64,000 bases of DNA, taken from contig NC_092583.1 of NCBI RefSeq assembly GCF_037975245.1, positions 3,712,764-3,776,763 of the forward strand. Reading direction: 5' to 3'. Each line of letters begins with the position of its first letter. Positions within the stretch are counted from its first letter, which is position 1. Both the position numbers and the translations under genes were made by a program. The notes beneath the pieces were generated by a model, which searched no databases, had not been told where the DNA came from, and saw only the letters and a program-made list of their open reading frames with translations. This document shows, one piece after another, positions 11,201 to 26,200 of this stretch. This DNA comes from Apostichopus japonicus (Eukaryota > Echinodermata > Holothuroidea > Aspidochirotida > Stichopodidae).

Positions 11201-14200
11201 GGATATTCATGGATAAAGTCAGGGTTATACATATTCATGTTAAAGTCAGGGTAATGCATATGCATGACAAAGCCAGGATAATACTTCCATATAGGATATT
11301 TTTTTACAGCATGTATAGTCCGTGTCACAACCAGGAGTATTTCAAAGACTATTGAAAAAGTGGTCCATTAATTCAAATTCACTTGGTGTATAGTGTAACT
11401 TGAAAGGTATATTTCGGCCTTTCCACAAGTATGCCTTTTTGTTAGGTCATAATAAGTTTTAATTGCCTCCCATGCAGGCCGATGCAATCATAGGTAAACG
11501 TATGCAGTGCTTGGTTCAACTGCACAGCAAATAACACAGAACGAATAGTGAAAGTTAATTAGTTAAATGAACGGTAGCGTAGTAAACAACCTCATAAACA
11601 TTATTTATATACTGCAATGAAATGTTGTTGTTATTTGTATATAGAAACACACATTATACCGTTACAAATTGCCGGAATTTGTCATGGGATGCTACAACCA
11701 TATAAATTCATATACCTTCATATATGGTGGCAAAAGGAGTTTACGGTTCAGGGTAAGAAATAGTACGCAAGGTTCAACTATAAAGTGCAAGCTTGTACTA
11801 CAACTAAACACAAACCCACAGTACATGGATGATATAGGCATATTGTATTACGTTGGGTTATGGAGCTCACTGCACCATTCGCTATGTAGGGCGGGAGGTA
11901 ATGGAAAGATTGATAAATTCGAATAAATAAATTAATAAATAACATTGTTACACATTTGTTTTATTTTGGTATAAGCCTGGATTACTAACACATCGGTAGT
12001 GGACTAAAATTAGCATGTAGACACGTGACAGGACGAAACCATTAATCGACTACATAATTAACATAAACGTAAGTTGAGCGTTCATCGATGTATATGGCTA
12101 TGTTAGAACCGTCAGGTTATATCCCATCACCTCCCCACGGTATACTAATGCAAGCTGGTTTCTTACCTGGTTTGACAGTTCTTAACATTGTCTGAATATT
12201 GTCAAAGGTCAAGTGACCCTTTGCTACCGATCCACCACAGCTAGCGGCATCGTAAGTTGCTGTTGAAGATGAGAAAAATTGAGTTTTGTTCAGATTGCCA
12301 AAATGAAAATTATGCAGAGGAAGAAACGTGAAGCAATACGATATTGACAGCGATTAAGTCGATTGTAAAGTCGTCCTGCAGTCTACAGGCTGAGAAGTTT
12401 AATTCTGTAGTTTAAGCATTCCTCAATGCCTTGCGAATAATTTTGGTGAGTCAGAACTTATAGTAACCTATTGAGAAGTGTTTCTGAAAATTTGCTAAAC
12501 TACAAAACGTATATCTACGTTGTCCGTTACGGTCAGAGCATTCCACATGGAAAGGGTTTGAAGGGGGAAAGGTTGCCAGGGTTTGGAAATACTCCTTGCT
12601 CCTGACAGAAATATTAATATTTAGACAACATGGTTTAAGTTTAGATATTTTTTAATATATTCTAATATTTTCGTTTGTTTTTTGTAGCCGTTACGGTTTC
12701 TTTTGTGGTATGAAGTGAAACTTTGTTCATACAAAGTTCAAAGCCCGTATTCTATAGGTCCACTGTCTTGGATTCTATATAGGTCCTTTTGCTATCCCCC
12801 ACCCCTCCCACCCCCCCCCCAAACAAACCAAAAAAACTATCTGTCTTCTATGACTTGACACTTGAGCAAATGCCATTCGCACGATACCGCAAAGTCAACT
12901 ACCAATGATCGATTTTTAAATATTTACTAAAACTGTGTCACATTTGAACCAAATATGCTGATATGGTGTGTAACAATGATCATAGAAAAACCTATATTAC
13001 AGCCTATGGCATAGTTTTTAAATTTAAAATAAAGAAGCACTCTCTCGTCATTAAGTTGCCCATATGAAACTCACCGTCCGCTATTTGTGGAATTCTTTCA
13101 CGCCCTATCATATGATGGAAGTAATTCTTGTAAATATTTTTCTCTTTGGCTAAGTTTGACATCGATAATGAGCCATCTATACCATCAATATCAGTGAAGC
13201 CTCTCTCCCGAAGCTGAAAATGAGAAAAATATACCATTTTTTTCTTGTTGAAAAAATTAAAACAGAATATAAATTCTGATGAGAAAAAAAACACAACAAT
13301 TGATCATTTTAAGTAAATAGACTATTTATTCTCTACAAAGCATATAATGAAGTTCGTCAAAATTATTTAATGAACTTGACTAAATGCATTATAAAAATAA
13401 TTGTATCAAATCCGCATTGCCCCTTTTGACAACGAACGAGCGAGATTAAAGTGATATTCAGATGGATGAACTTGATGGCTTAATAAACATGCAGTTAATT
13501 TCCTGCATCTTCAGGTCAAAACCACCTCCCCATAGCATTTTATATCGCGAATATTATATATTTGTTTTTCATTTTGAATTTGGTGGTATTAGTTGTCAAT
13601 GTATCTGGCAACAGAAAATTGAATGACGTCATCACAGCAATTCAGCTGCAAAACGTTTTTCTTTTTCTTTATCATATTTAACTCTGATTTATTCACTGAA
13701 GGAACTGAACTATGTAAAACAAAAATAACATTTGATGAAATCGTGTGTTGTCACGGATGGCTGTTGCTGCACCCTCTCCAAAAATGCCCATATTTTGGGT
13801 ATGATTGGAACACTATGAAATAAGCATATTCTGAACAATTTAAGTTGTATTGCTTGACAATTAGCCGATTTGTCATACTTTGAAATTCCGCAATTTGTCG
13901 CCACCGTGGTATATTTGCATTTTCTTGATTTGCTTTTGAGGTCTCATTTCTCAGCAATTAAACATCCTACTATTCTGTTCTATTACAGATGCCGATATAG
14001 TCTACCCCATAAAACAGGAATATAAAAAGTTACTAGACATAAAGACCTCTGAAAGAATCAAGCACCCTGAAGCAATGGCTTAGGAGCAATTTATCACTAA
14101 AAATAGCATGCACATTTGTTAGTGAAAAATACAAAAATCTAATATTCTGACCCTTTTTAAGTTGACCTAACTCCACAAGACAATGTTTTTGTAGCCTAAC

Positions 14201-17200
14201 TTTTATATTCCTGTTTTATGTGATAGACTCTATAGCTATCTGTTTGGCTAAAAAGACATCGGACATTCTTGCTTTACAAGAAATACTGCCTTCTATTTGA
14301 CTGTTCAACCTGGTTTTTTACACAGTTAAACATGTAACTTAATTCATACCAAAAGACCAAGTTTGCCAGTTCCTGCTGCAATATCCAGAATTCTTGCGTC
14401 CTTGTTTTGTATGAGGTCACTCAATATTTTCACAACAACTTTATGGTACTGAAAGCTGGCGTTGTCAAATTGCTGCATAGGAAGAAAGTGAGAGTGCAAA
14501 GAATTTCGAGAAAATTTAAAACTTTTATTAATTAGCTATCTACCATTCATTCTTTAGCCTCGGACAGCCACTGGTCTTACTGGTTGGTTGTCCGAACCGC
14601 AAATTTGATTGTCCAAAAAAATGCACCAATATAACAAATGCAAAATGACCGATATGTTCCTTGTAGAAGAGATGGGTTGGTTTTTGGGTATATAGAACAC
14701 CAGCTTTGGGCCAGAAAAACTCCCCTTTGAGTGGATCGTATAGGCCTACCATTTTTTGAAATTTTATTTCAGCATCTCCAAAGTGATGGAGGATAAAACC
14801 AATATACCATGGGGGTGGGGTGGTGGGGTGTGGTGGGGTGGGTGGGGTGGGGTGGGGTGGGGGTATTTAGTTACAATGGAAACTGAATTTGATATAACTC
14901 CCTCCAAAGTTGTCTTGTTATTTTGTATCACTGTATCTGTATCCATTTCATGACACAACGTGTTCTCGCAGCAGGTATTTACCTGCTTGCAGCAGGAATA
15001 GTATATACGTCTACCCAACATGAAAACCTGCAGACGTTGTTTGCTTTAGATCCCATGGGAGTAAAATGAATCGCACGTATGACTTTCTCAATACTTAAAC
15101 TGACTTTCAAAAACAATAAAGTACTAAGTACTAAAATTTGGCTGAACTGTGAAAGTTTTGTGACAAATATCTAATAATATCTTTAAAAAAATATCTATGA
15201 TATGTTAACGACTACTTGTGACCTGTGTTGACGAGAGAGAACCCACCGATCAACATAAACCAGATTTCACAGTATTTGAGAACATGAGAACAAATATTTA
15301 AATGACTGCAAATGACAGTGCTAGTTGTTAAAACTATAATGGAAACGGCATAAAAACGGTAACATTTTGATAGCATTTCGAACATTTTTTTTCTCCATTA
15401 TAAGAACTAGACCACGCCTCGATGCGAGTTTAGTAATGAATATGCAACGCTAAACAGCGACGGTCAGCCAATCCTCACGTGACAGTATTTCTCAAGAGAA
15501 CCATTTTGTACACAGTTTAACAGTCGAGCATGATACAGCCCGATGAATGACGTATCTTGTGGACCGTGAAAACCCTATGGATAGGGTTAACCCTAACCCG
15601 AGAAATACTACATCACATTATCGTACTTCTTGAGGCAATGCAACTTGCCACATTATAAGTTTATAACTGTCTTGAGAGATGGAAAAAGCTTGAAGTCTTG
15701 GTGCGACGGTGTCATCTGTGCTACACTACATGCATACTACTCAAGTTTTAGATTCCAAAATTTGGGTTAAAATATTTAATTGTAAGCCACCCATCATAAA
15801 GTTGTAATCCATAAACCTTTGCGGGCTTCTCGTAAAAATAACTGCCCCGTGCCATGGACTGTATTTCGTTATTTTGCTCCATGGTAATGCATTGGTAAGG
15901 TATGCAAACTGTACAGTTACAATATACACTAATCATGCTAGATTGTAGTACTGTACTGTACTAGTAGTGATACTGGTTCTTTTCTTCTTGACTTAATTCT
16001 TCCTCTATATACGTTAGGTTTTATCACTGGACAGCTATATATATATGTTTTTAATATCATAGGACTTTAGAACCGAGATTATTGCCGAATTAAATATACA
16101 ATAAAAAGTTGATGGTTTACAGTCTTGTATGAGGCTAATGCCTCCTCACATGACTTTACAACTTAACCCCTGGTCATTGGTAACTTGTCACACCCACACA
16201 CCAAAGTGTGCACAATTCGATCAATCTCTCCTGGGGCACCACAGTGCACCACAACCACGTGTCCCCCGGGGCACTTCCCATAGGGTGCAGCCACAAACCG
16301 GCGCACGCAACTATATTTACAAGTTACCTCGCAGGTCCCCATTTATACACCTGGGTGAAGAGAGGCAATGGAGATAAAGCGCCTTGCCCAAGGACACAAC
16401 GCAATGATCTGGCCAGGGCTCGAACCTGTAATCCTTAGATCACAAGTCCACTGCCTTAACCACTTGACCACAACGCCCTCACTAAAGATGGAAAGTCAGT
16501 GTTCCTTCGATCAGCTTCATCGAAAGTCAGTTGGAACTTGAACTAACTGTTGGTAGGTTTTAGTATAATAGCCTAGTCATTGACCTAGTTCTCACAAAGT
16601 TAGGCTAGGCCTAGTCAGAGAGAGATTGATACAGAGATACATGATACCAAGTGTACTATTATTTGTGAGCATAGGCTAGGTTTAAAAATATTACTGTTGC
16701 TAGTCACATCGACGATCAGCTGTTCTTCGAGAAATGAGAGCTTCGTTGGTACTGAATATGCATTACAGTGCGTTCTCTCATTTGACCTGTTTAAATCAAA
16801 AGGCATCGCGTAACAATATACACGAATGAAATCTGACTTCAGCAGATTTTTTTTTATACTTTCTATCTTTAATTTCTTAAGTAATGAATCGTTTTTGGCC
16901 AAATTACCTCTGTGAAACCTTCTCATTTTTCATGGTTTGTCAGATAAGCAGCTTAAACGAAGTTCCATCATTTGAAATTGAACAGTTTTATATATTATCT
17001 TTTTTTTCCGGAACGCACGGAATCACTTTTAAGAATGTGGATCCATGCACGTGCCAAGTGTAAATAAGTGCACCTAGTTTTACTTTTGGAGCTATAGTAA
17101 ATACAACAGTTTCACAAGTTACACAAGACATTCATCCTTGGCGGAAAACGACTGGAGCTCCTTGTACACAATAAGGTGGAACTACACACAAAGTGTGGTG

Positions 17201-20200
17201 TTAATTCCAGCTAAACTTCTAGTGTTATCGTGTTTGCAAGTTTTTCAGACTTTGACCACTGTTGATCTAAGTGACATTTGGCCTCCGCAGTAAACCATTA
17301 GGTTCTTTTACTCACCAAGTTGTATCTACATATAAAGTATGGACTGATTCCGAGCTTCACTTTGTGAGTTCTCGTGTTTGCAAAATTTTCAGACTTTGAC
17401 CACTGTTGACCTAAGTGACATTTGGCCTCCGCAGTAAACGTTAAGGTTCTTGTACTCACCAAGTTGGATCTACATATAAAGTATGGACTGATTCCAATCT
17501 TTACTTTGTGAGTTCTCATGTTCGCAAGGCTTTCAGTGTTTGACATATGTTGACCTCAAATAACCTTTGACCTCCACCAATGTCAATAGTGTTCTTGTGC
17601 TCATCAAGAGAGATCTACATACCGTACATGAACTTCATTCAGCCACTTGTAACCACCAATAATGATAAGTATAAGCTCGGGCATATATCGTTTTATTGAA
17701 ATATCCATCTTGGATGTAACGGCGTTCAAATAAGTCAAAGCTATGAAGCACTTATGTTATGATACCCTTTTATTACAGTTGACTTATTGCGTAATCTTTG
17801 GCATTCTGTACGCACACCAGTGTCGTAACTATTGTATACCGGTGCGGAGGGTGCGACCTCCTGGAGGAAGGGCCGTGAAATAGTTACGGAAAAAATAAAT
17901 ACCCATCAGCTGAAGCCGGCCGGAAGCCAAGATGGGAAATCAATCCAAGTACTGTCCTCGACAGAGAAAACCTGAAAGTGCCTTATATGGGCGTCTATAG
18001 AGGTGCGAAATGTCAAATGTTGCTAATCCAAGCCCAAACCATGGTTAGGTTTGTATGAATACCTCATCTCCTTGCGGTGTATGTGTGTGTGTGTGTGTTT
18101 CTTTTTTTTCTTTTTCTTTTTTTTTTTTTGGGGGGGGGGGGGTTCATTAGCGTAATGTATTGTCACTCCTTGTTGTGCCACGGAAGCACAAAACACAAAT
18201 CTAAACAAAATACGCTGATTGTTTGAAATATGAACTATTTTGTAAACATGCAGAACCTGACACATTTTGGGACCATCGTGTGCGCGACATTTGACAACAA
18301 AAACATGTTATATTTACTTCCCCAGCAAATCAGCAAACAACCATATTTCCATTTTTTCACAACGATTGACGAAACATATAGTCACATCAGGTGACCATTT
18401 TGGTGTATGTCACAAGGTCCCCCTAAACAAGGCCATTGGAACAGGTGCAGGTCTAACACATAGAATCGATAAAAGAAGCGATACGAGTTTTAAACACAAA
18501 AATTTACTTTATTATACGAAGCCATAAGATACTTGAGGCCTCTTACAATAATATTTAGAATACAAGTGAATAATAATAATACGAAGATTGATTCGTCCCT
18601 ATACTGTATTGGCTACAGGTTAAGCTCGAAACGGCTTTCTATCCATGTTCCACGATAACGTTCATAGTTCAAGTCTCAAAGTGCATTGATTTAGTCCTCA
18701 AATATCACCGTCTTGGTTTTTATCAAAGTACAACGTTTTAAGTTCTCGTTCAAGCAAACCAGTTTTTTTGTTTTCCAAATATTACCTTTCTGCATTCTTG
18801 TATCACTAAACTTCCATAAACAGCTAGCTCACTAGCTCGGTATAGTATCCTCGCTAATTATCGAAAATATATAATAGGGGCTTCTCAAACCTCCCGATAT
18901 CACTTTTCTGCTTCCCGAGCAGTCAAAGAACATTGCATGTCGTGTCTGCTTATTTTTGGACCCAGCTCTATCTCATGCCGCCAAGTTACATCCTAAGTTA
19001 TCTATGCCTCTCAAGCAGTCGAAAGGAACATCGCATAGATAGAAACTTTATTGTCCATTTCAGAAAACAGAAAACGGAAATTATTTCCCGTCGACAGTAA
19101 ACATAAAACAGTAGTGAATACAAACACAACCATACAATAAACAAACTATTAGTGAACAACTACGAGAATAAAACTAAATAAGCAGAACCAGAACAGTAAC
19201 AGAGGCAGCACAGAGGGCTGCAAGTGACAGATCACACACTGTGGCCAAATCGCTTTGCAGGCGAGTTAAACAAGTGTATTGCCTCAGGTAAGAAAGAATT
19301 ACGGAACCTGGACGTTTTAGTATTGGGCACTTGTAATCGTATCCCGGATCTGTCGAACATGATAAGACTATGAAAAGGGTGTGTGTGATCTTCTTTTATA
19401 TTATTTAGTTTCTTCATCAGACTCTCTTCATATATGGATGAGAGTGACGGAAGGCTTGAACCAATGCAGCGTTCAGCTAACTTCCGAACACGTTCCAGCT
19501 CTGCCCTGTACTTCTTCGGCGTACTGCCAAAGAAACATATAATACTAGACGTTATGACACTTTGGATGATTGACTGGTAGAATAATTTCATGGTGGTATA
19601 ATTAAATCTGCATTGTTTTAATTTTCTAAGGAAATAAAGTCGTTGGCAGGCTTTACCCTTAACAGCTTTTGTGTGAACATTCCAATTAAGTTTATTATCA
19701 ATATACGTTCCCAGGTACTTGTAGCTTTCTGCCCTCTCAACTACTTTGCCATCAATTATGACATGATCATGGACAATATTGCCTTTCCAAAAATCAAACA
19801 CTAGTTCCTTAGTTTTATTTATATTTAACATCAGACTGTTACTTTTACACCAACCAACAAATTTCTGTACTTCACTAACAAAGGCAGAGGTTTCATTATT
19901 ATAAAGAAGACCAGTCAGCACGGTATCATCAGCATATTTGATAATATTGCATTGGTCACTCGATATTTGACAATCATTTGTGTACAAGCAGAACAGCACT
20001 GGTGAGAGCACACATCCTTGGGGTGCACCCGTACTAATGACACACTGGTCAGATCTGAAATCACCCATTCTAACCATCTGAGGTCTACAACGCATATAAT
20101 TGAGGACACAGAGTATACGATGTTATAGTTCACTTGCATGTCTAACAGTTTTTGTACTAATATATTGGGCTTAATAGTGTTAAATGCACTCGAGAAGTCA

Positions 20201-23200
20201 ATGAAGATTGACCTCACAGACGTTTTGGGTTGGTCTAAGTGCTTCAAGACCCCATGCAGGTAAACAAGTATAGCGTCATCTACACCTCTTTTGCTTTGGT
20301 AGGCAAACTGATTTTCATATATAACAACACCTTTTTCAGCTAGAAGAAGTTTTAGTACCACCCTTTCCAGACATTTCATGATATTTGACGTGAGTGATAT
20401 CGGACGGTAGTCATTTAAACATAGACCACTTTTGTTTTAGGAACCGGGGTTATGATTGACGTTTTCCATATCTCGGGAATAACGCCCTCATCAAGTGTTC
20501 TTTGGAAGATCGGAGTGAACACTGGTGCTAGCTGAGAGCTACATGTTTTTATTAACATATTTTGAACAACCTGATTTGTCGAACAAAATCACGTTGTTAA
20601 CGATATTTACATGATAGTTGATACAACTCCGAGGACGTTATTTACATTTATATTGTTAATGTCATATTTGAATAATTGTTTTATCACAGAAAGTTATGAG
20701 TTGAGACAATCTATGAATTTTGCGGGAAGCTACCACAACATCTCTGATACTGAAAAGGACTTTAAATCTCACAGTATGTTATGTTCTCTCCCTTTTGAGA
20801 GTTGATAATGTAAAATGTGCATTTATATCACAGTTATTTCTTCGTTGCAAACTTGCGTAAATTTTTGCGGTCCCTTTGACCACGTGCTTCAAGTCATGAT
20901 TCTGGTGCAACACTAATTCGTGTGCATAAACTACTGCAGTTATACATCGTCAAAAGTAGTCATTGAAGTTTCGACATTGCGTAAAAATGTTATTTAAATA
21001 CTATAATTTTCGTGGAGTTGGTTGTTTCCAAATACTGAAAAGCATCCAGGGTAAATGTTGGATCAGTTGCTCTATGGTTGGATGTAGTCTGCGCTTCGTG
21101 AGTAACAAGAGGGGCACAGTATTGAAGTACGTAGGCAATATGACTCACAGAACTAGTTTACTAAACCCGCCAAGCAAGTTCATTCGTAACACCAATCCAG
21201 TTCGGAGTTTCGATTTGCGAAAGGGATTGTGTTGTAAATGGAATATACACAAACCTCGCTCAGCATTTTAGACCAAAAAACCCGCTAACATGTTATGCAA
21301 GAAACGAATTATCCAAGATACACTCCGGAGTTTTGACTAAGGCTATGTGTTGTAGGTAAGGTGATATGATCTTTTCTCCACAAATTTTCAGGATATGCGC
21401 ATGTGCAGTTGAAACTCCGAAGTTTGAACAGCCCTAATACAAATTGCGTGGAATTTAGCGAGATATGCACACTACATTTGCGGGGATATTTGAAGAGTTG
21501 GGGTTGCTGGTGAAATCGCTGCAGGTCAAAGCATCGAGGTACTATATACGGAGTTGGAGAGGAGGAAAGAGTGGCAGGGCAGGCGAAATGAAGGTCGGAC
21601 GGCCGCCCTTGTAAAACGGCGAAGCTAGGGCACTGGATGGCATCCGCCATATATATATATTGTGTAGAGCGTTCACAAAGTACAGGCAGTGATAAGATCG
21701 CATCTTCTCAACTATAAACACTAGAAAAAGTATAGGTTGGTGTTCGATCGGGACGAAAACATTTATCTTTAGTAATATTACTGTCATTCGTTTTACTTGA
21801 TTGCCGACATTCACAACATACCCATGACATCATGTAATGGTTCAATAATTCAATTTTAAGTACAGTATTTTATGCTGGCATTTTGTCTCGACACTCGCTT
21901 TACTTGATTACCGACATTCCCAGATTATCTCTACACATTGTTGGAGGGGCTCAATGAAATCAGTTTAAAAGTGCAGTATTTTTATGCTGGTACTTTGTCT
22001 AGACACTCGACGTTGTACCTGATTTCCGACATTCACAGCGTATATGATAGCCTATAAGTATAACATTATAACATTTTAAAAGTTGTTTACCGTGCAGCCT
22101 CCTATTCGTATGAGTTGTACTAACGCACATGTTATCTGATAGGCTGGCTGTGGGAGATACGGTAGCTTATAAAACAAGGTTTCCACAAGTTTGCGTTTGG
22201 TGACTCCAAATGGACTTGGACCTCCAAGACCCCTATTGTTTTTGGTGCAGGTGTGTATAGCCACGTACAGTAGACTGACCTGTGTTTATCATGCCGTAGT
22301 GTTAATGTATCAAAATGGTGGTTCGGGCCATTTCTATAGTAATAGCTAGTTCTGCTTATACTAACACCTTTCTAGTGTACTGAAGTCATCGAAACCTCAA
22401 TGCATTTTGCATTCTGGTTTACATTACGAGGTTGAGCAATTTTGAACAGCGCCAATAGCAACAACGTAAGTTTAGACAACGACGTATGTTTAGACAACGG
22501 AAGTTAAAATAACAACGTGAGTTTGAGCAACAACGTGGTAAAACAGCAGCAACAACTTTAGTTTAGACTGCAACAAACTTAGTTTAGACAACGAAATATG
22601 GTTGCCCTTTTCGCGTTCCATACTGAAGCGCTCCTTGCCAAAATTTTTGCTGGTTGCCTACATACCTCAGGCTCAAAGACTTCTAAGAATCGGCAAGTGC
22701 TGATTGGCTATAGGGCTCTCATGCTTACAGTTCAACAGTTAATAACAACTCCCAGTCCTGCTTTAATTCCACTAACAGCCTCTGCAGAGCTTAACCACAA
22801 ATGTAAACAAACACTGCAGAGACTGGGAGACAAATTAAAGGAGCTTTGGCAAAAGGTGAAGGCTCAGATTTTTTTAAACAATGGGCATTAATTGTAATTA
22901 ATTAACTTTTGACCAAAAATTATTAGGCATCATCTTATTCATACACAATCCAACAATCTTCAGTTCAACTTTGAATATGATCCATCAAAATCTTGAGGAG
23001 ATTGAGATATTTGAAAATATTACAAAGAATGACCCCTGATGACCCCCTAAATGACATTTGACCTCAATTTTCCGAACACCCCTCATAACCCTCACCCCGA
23101 GGAACGTTGTGACCAAGTTTCATTATAACTGGCCATACACTGTACGAACAGGAGCAATTTGAAAATATAGGGCCGCGGCCCGGGCCACAAAAGACCTCTA

Positions 23201-26200
23201 GTTGATCTTTGATCTCAAATTCATGAACACCCTGAAGGTAAAACTTCCATAGTACTATCGTGACAAACCCTCAACATTGTACCATGGAATCTGTAGGAGA
23301 AGAAGCATTTTGCGTATTTCCACAAAATGGCCCATTACGGCCCACAGGTGACCATTGACCCCAAATTTCGGACCATCTCTGATGGCCCTATACCCAATGG
23401 TCCTTGTGTCCAAGTTTCATGAAATTCCATTAAATACTGTGTGAGTAGGAGCGGTTTTACCAATTGTTGACGGATAGAGTGATAGAGTAATAGACGCCGC
23501 ACTGTAACAATAGCTCACACCAGCATGCTGGTATGAGCTAAAAATGGAGTTGTCGGTGTAAGGGGTAGGGTGAGGCGCACGTCCCCTCTGTAATCTTCGA
23601 TCTGTCACTGGTTACCCTGTGTATATAATAGGGATCAGCGCTGTAATTATGACTGTTCCTCTTTCTCTTCCCGAGGTCTTGGCGTTTATCTTCTACTTCC
23701 TCCTTTTCTCCTTTTTCTCTCTTTCTTCTTTTTCTTTTCCCTTCCTTCCTTCCTCTCCTCCTTTTCTCTTTTCTCCCTCTTTTCCCCTTTTTTCTTCTCT
23801 TTTTTCTCTCCTCTTTTCCTTACCCGGGGGGCGCGCGCCCCCAACGCCCCCCCCTGGATACGCGCCTGCACATATCCAGTGTAGTGTTATTCGTTGTAGG
23901 CAGATCAATGTATTGTGTATAAGTAGGCAGTAGATCGTCAATCTTGCAGTGATTAAAGTCCCCCATTATCATATTAACAGCATCGGGGTGGGAATTTTCA
24001 ATGCGATTAATCGTTGCTTTCAATTGATTACGAGCATCGTCAGCATTCGCTTTCGGGTGGATATACACAGCCGTAACTAAGATCTGTGTGAATTCCCTTG
24101 GTAGATAAAATGGCCGAAGACCGATTGTCAAACTTTCAATGTCAGGGGTGCATATTTTCTGTTTTACAGACAAGTTGTTACACCAGCTATCATTAATGAA
24201 AAAACACAGACCCCCTCCTCTTGATTTTCTTGATTCGGTAGTACGGTCTCCACGAACAAGTGTATGCTTTGGGATGTCAACGATTCTGTCAGGCACACTT
24301 TCTGAAAGCCATGTTTCTGTAAAACACATAAAGCTGGCCTCCCGGTATTCATTGAAGTATCGAGTACATACCTTCAGCTCGTCCACTTTATTTTGTATAG
24401 ATCTTACGTTCCCAAATATTACTGTTGGTAGTGACGTTTTGTGCCCCTACGCCTGTTCCTCTTCCGTACTCCACCACTTCTACCTCGCCTACGTCCCTTT
24501 ATCTCCCCAGGGTATTGCTGATAGTCAGCCGGCTTTGGGCCTAGGCCATTGTGGCGTAACTGGTACAGTGCAGTTCGTGAGTAGACGATAGGCCTAGTTA
24601 CACGATCATCACTACCGACACATCCATAAATTAGTAGAAACAACAGAAACACAAGAAATAACCACGTAAAACGACACTCAGCATGTTTTGCTTGAAACAT
24701 GTTAGACATATATCACAAGACGGATAGTCAAATCAGAAAAAAACAACGACAAAACAGGAAGAACTGTCGAACGGTAGTCGCCACTGAGCAGCGCCTCAAG
24801 TTTCCCTGCAAATGTTTGACCTAATTTTCAGGTCACAAGTTACCACCAGGTCAAGGCTCCAATCCAAAACCTGGTTCACTCAAAAAGTTGACTTTCACTC
24901 CAAAATATTTACTGTGCTGGTCCCCGACCAAATCGTCTCCCAATATCTACAGCGGGACGTCTCAGAGCGAAGTGATTGTCTCCTAATTTTTCACAGAGGC
25001 AACATTCCAAACACCGCCCAAGGAATTTAAAGTTATGACCACTAGCACTAGGTCTATTGTTATACATATACAAATATGCAAATGCGATACTGCAGTTGCA
25101 TAATAAGAGATTCCTTAAATAGTTCATCTAAGAGTTTTATTTTGATCGACCCCCTGACAGTGTATACTACAGTCATTTAATTGTGAAATTTATGGAACTT
25201 TCCATCCATTTCATAGTTTTGATTCGTCTGTGCGCTGTTACAAATAGTTATAGACTAAGTGTATACTTCTCTATAGAAATCCATGTAACCTTTTTTCCCC
25301 ATAGAGGATGACGATCTAAATTGTTGCCTCGTCACTGGGCATAACTACTATACCTTTAACTCAATAAGGAGGACACATATACATTTGCCTTGCTTATACC
25401 TCGTTCCCACCAACGCGGTCTTGCTTTAAACAAGCATAGGTAGAATAAAATTGTAACCGCAGATAAGCCCTGCAATTTGAACCCGCGTTTCAACGAGTTA
25501 ACTCCGGGCATAGCGGCAGGCTTGGAAAACCTTGGAAAACGTCCGAACCAGGTTATTGCAATAGAGAAAACGAGCAGCGATCGACAGCTATGCAGTGAGT
25601 CCACTGTCCTTTCGACACGTACATATACAGTGGCGTAGGAAGGTACTTTTGAGTGGGGGGGCTGAAGACTGATGGCCGGCCTGGGGGAGGGGTCTAAGGG
25701 AGGGGGTGTCCCCCTCCCCTTTGGAATTTTTTTTGCATTTCCAGGTGGCCTCAGATGCAATTTGGTGCAATATAGCACACTTCAACTCCCACTCCATTTT
25801 GTAAAGCCCCCCGGTTCCTACGCCCTTGTACATATACCATCCAAGCGGCGCACACACGCTATTTTCTACCGGGGCTTTCCCGATACGGCCAACGTTTACC
25901 ACCTTTGAAAAAGTCAATGGGCAGGGAAATCATTGTTCGTATCTGAAGCACAATATTTTGCGTGTTACGACTTTTCGCGGGGGTTAAGTAAAAGAAATCT
26001 TTCATAGTTTCCTAAATGAAATCAAATAACATGGAAAACCTAAATATAATCATATTATTCTATCAGATATGCCGACTTTGTGTGCGTACAATTGTATTCT
26101 GAATTATCTCTTACAGAGGTCGGTCTCCCATGAGATCATCAAATTCATCACTGATGAGTGTCAGTGTTTAACTTCACCTTGCCGTGGAAACACCGTCTGC

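Noticed and set aside
15580..15600. Telomere-like GGGTTAACCCTAACCC
   Set aside because: Too short and single; no TTAGGG array.
15741..15936. Minus-strand frame with LYDGW as a possible METTL27 first exon
   Set aside because: The frame has no donor in phase with exon 2, while 26,633-26,785 gives WYDKEATLYDD with a perfect donor and phase.
19040..20590. Endogenous retrovirus
   Set aside because: RT blocks and 3' end are of the non-LTR LINE type; no LTRs, protease, integrase or envelope-like frame is present.
22598..22891. 97-residue plus-strand frame as a small gene
   Set aside because: No recognisable domain, no splice context, inside a long intron; chance open frame cannot be excluded.
23619..23941. 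Ser/Phe/Pro-rich and Lys/Glu-rich frames on opposite strands
   Set aside because: They are both readings of a pure C/T tract.
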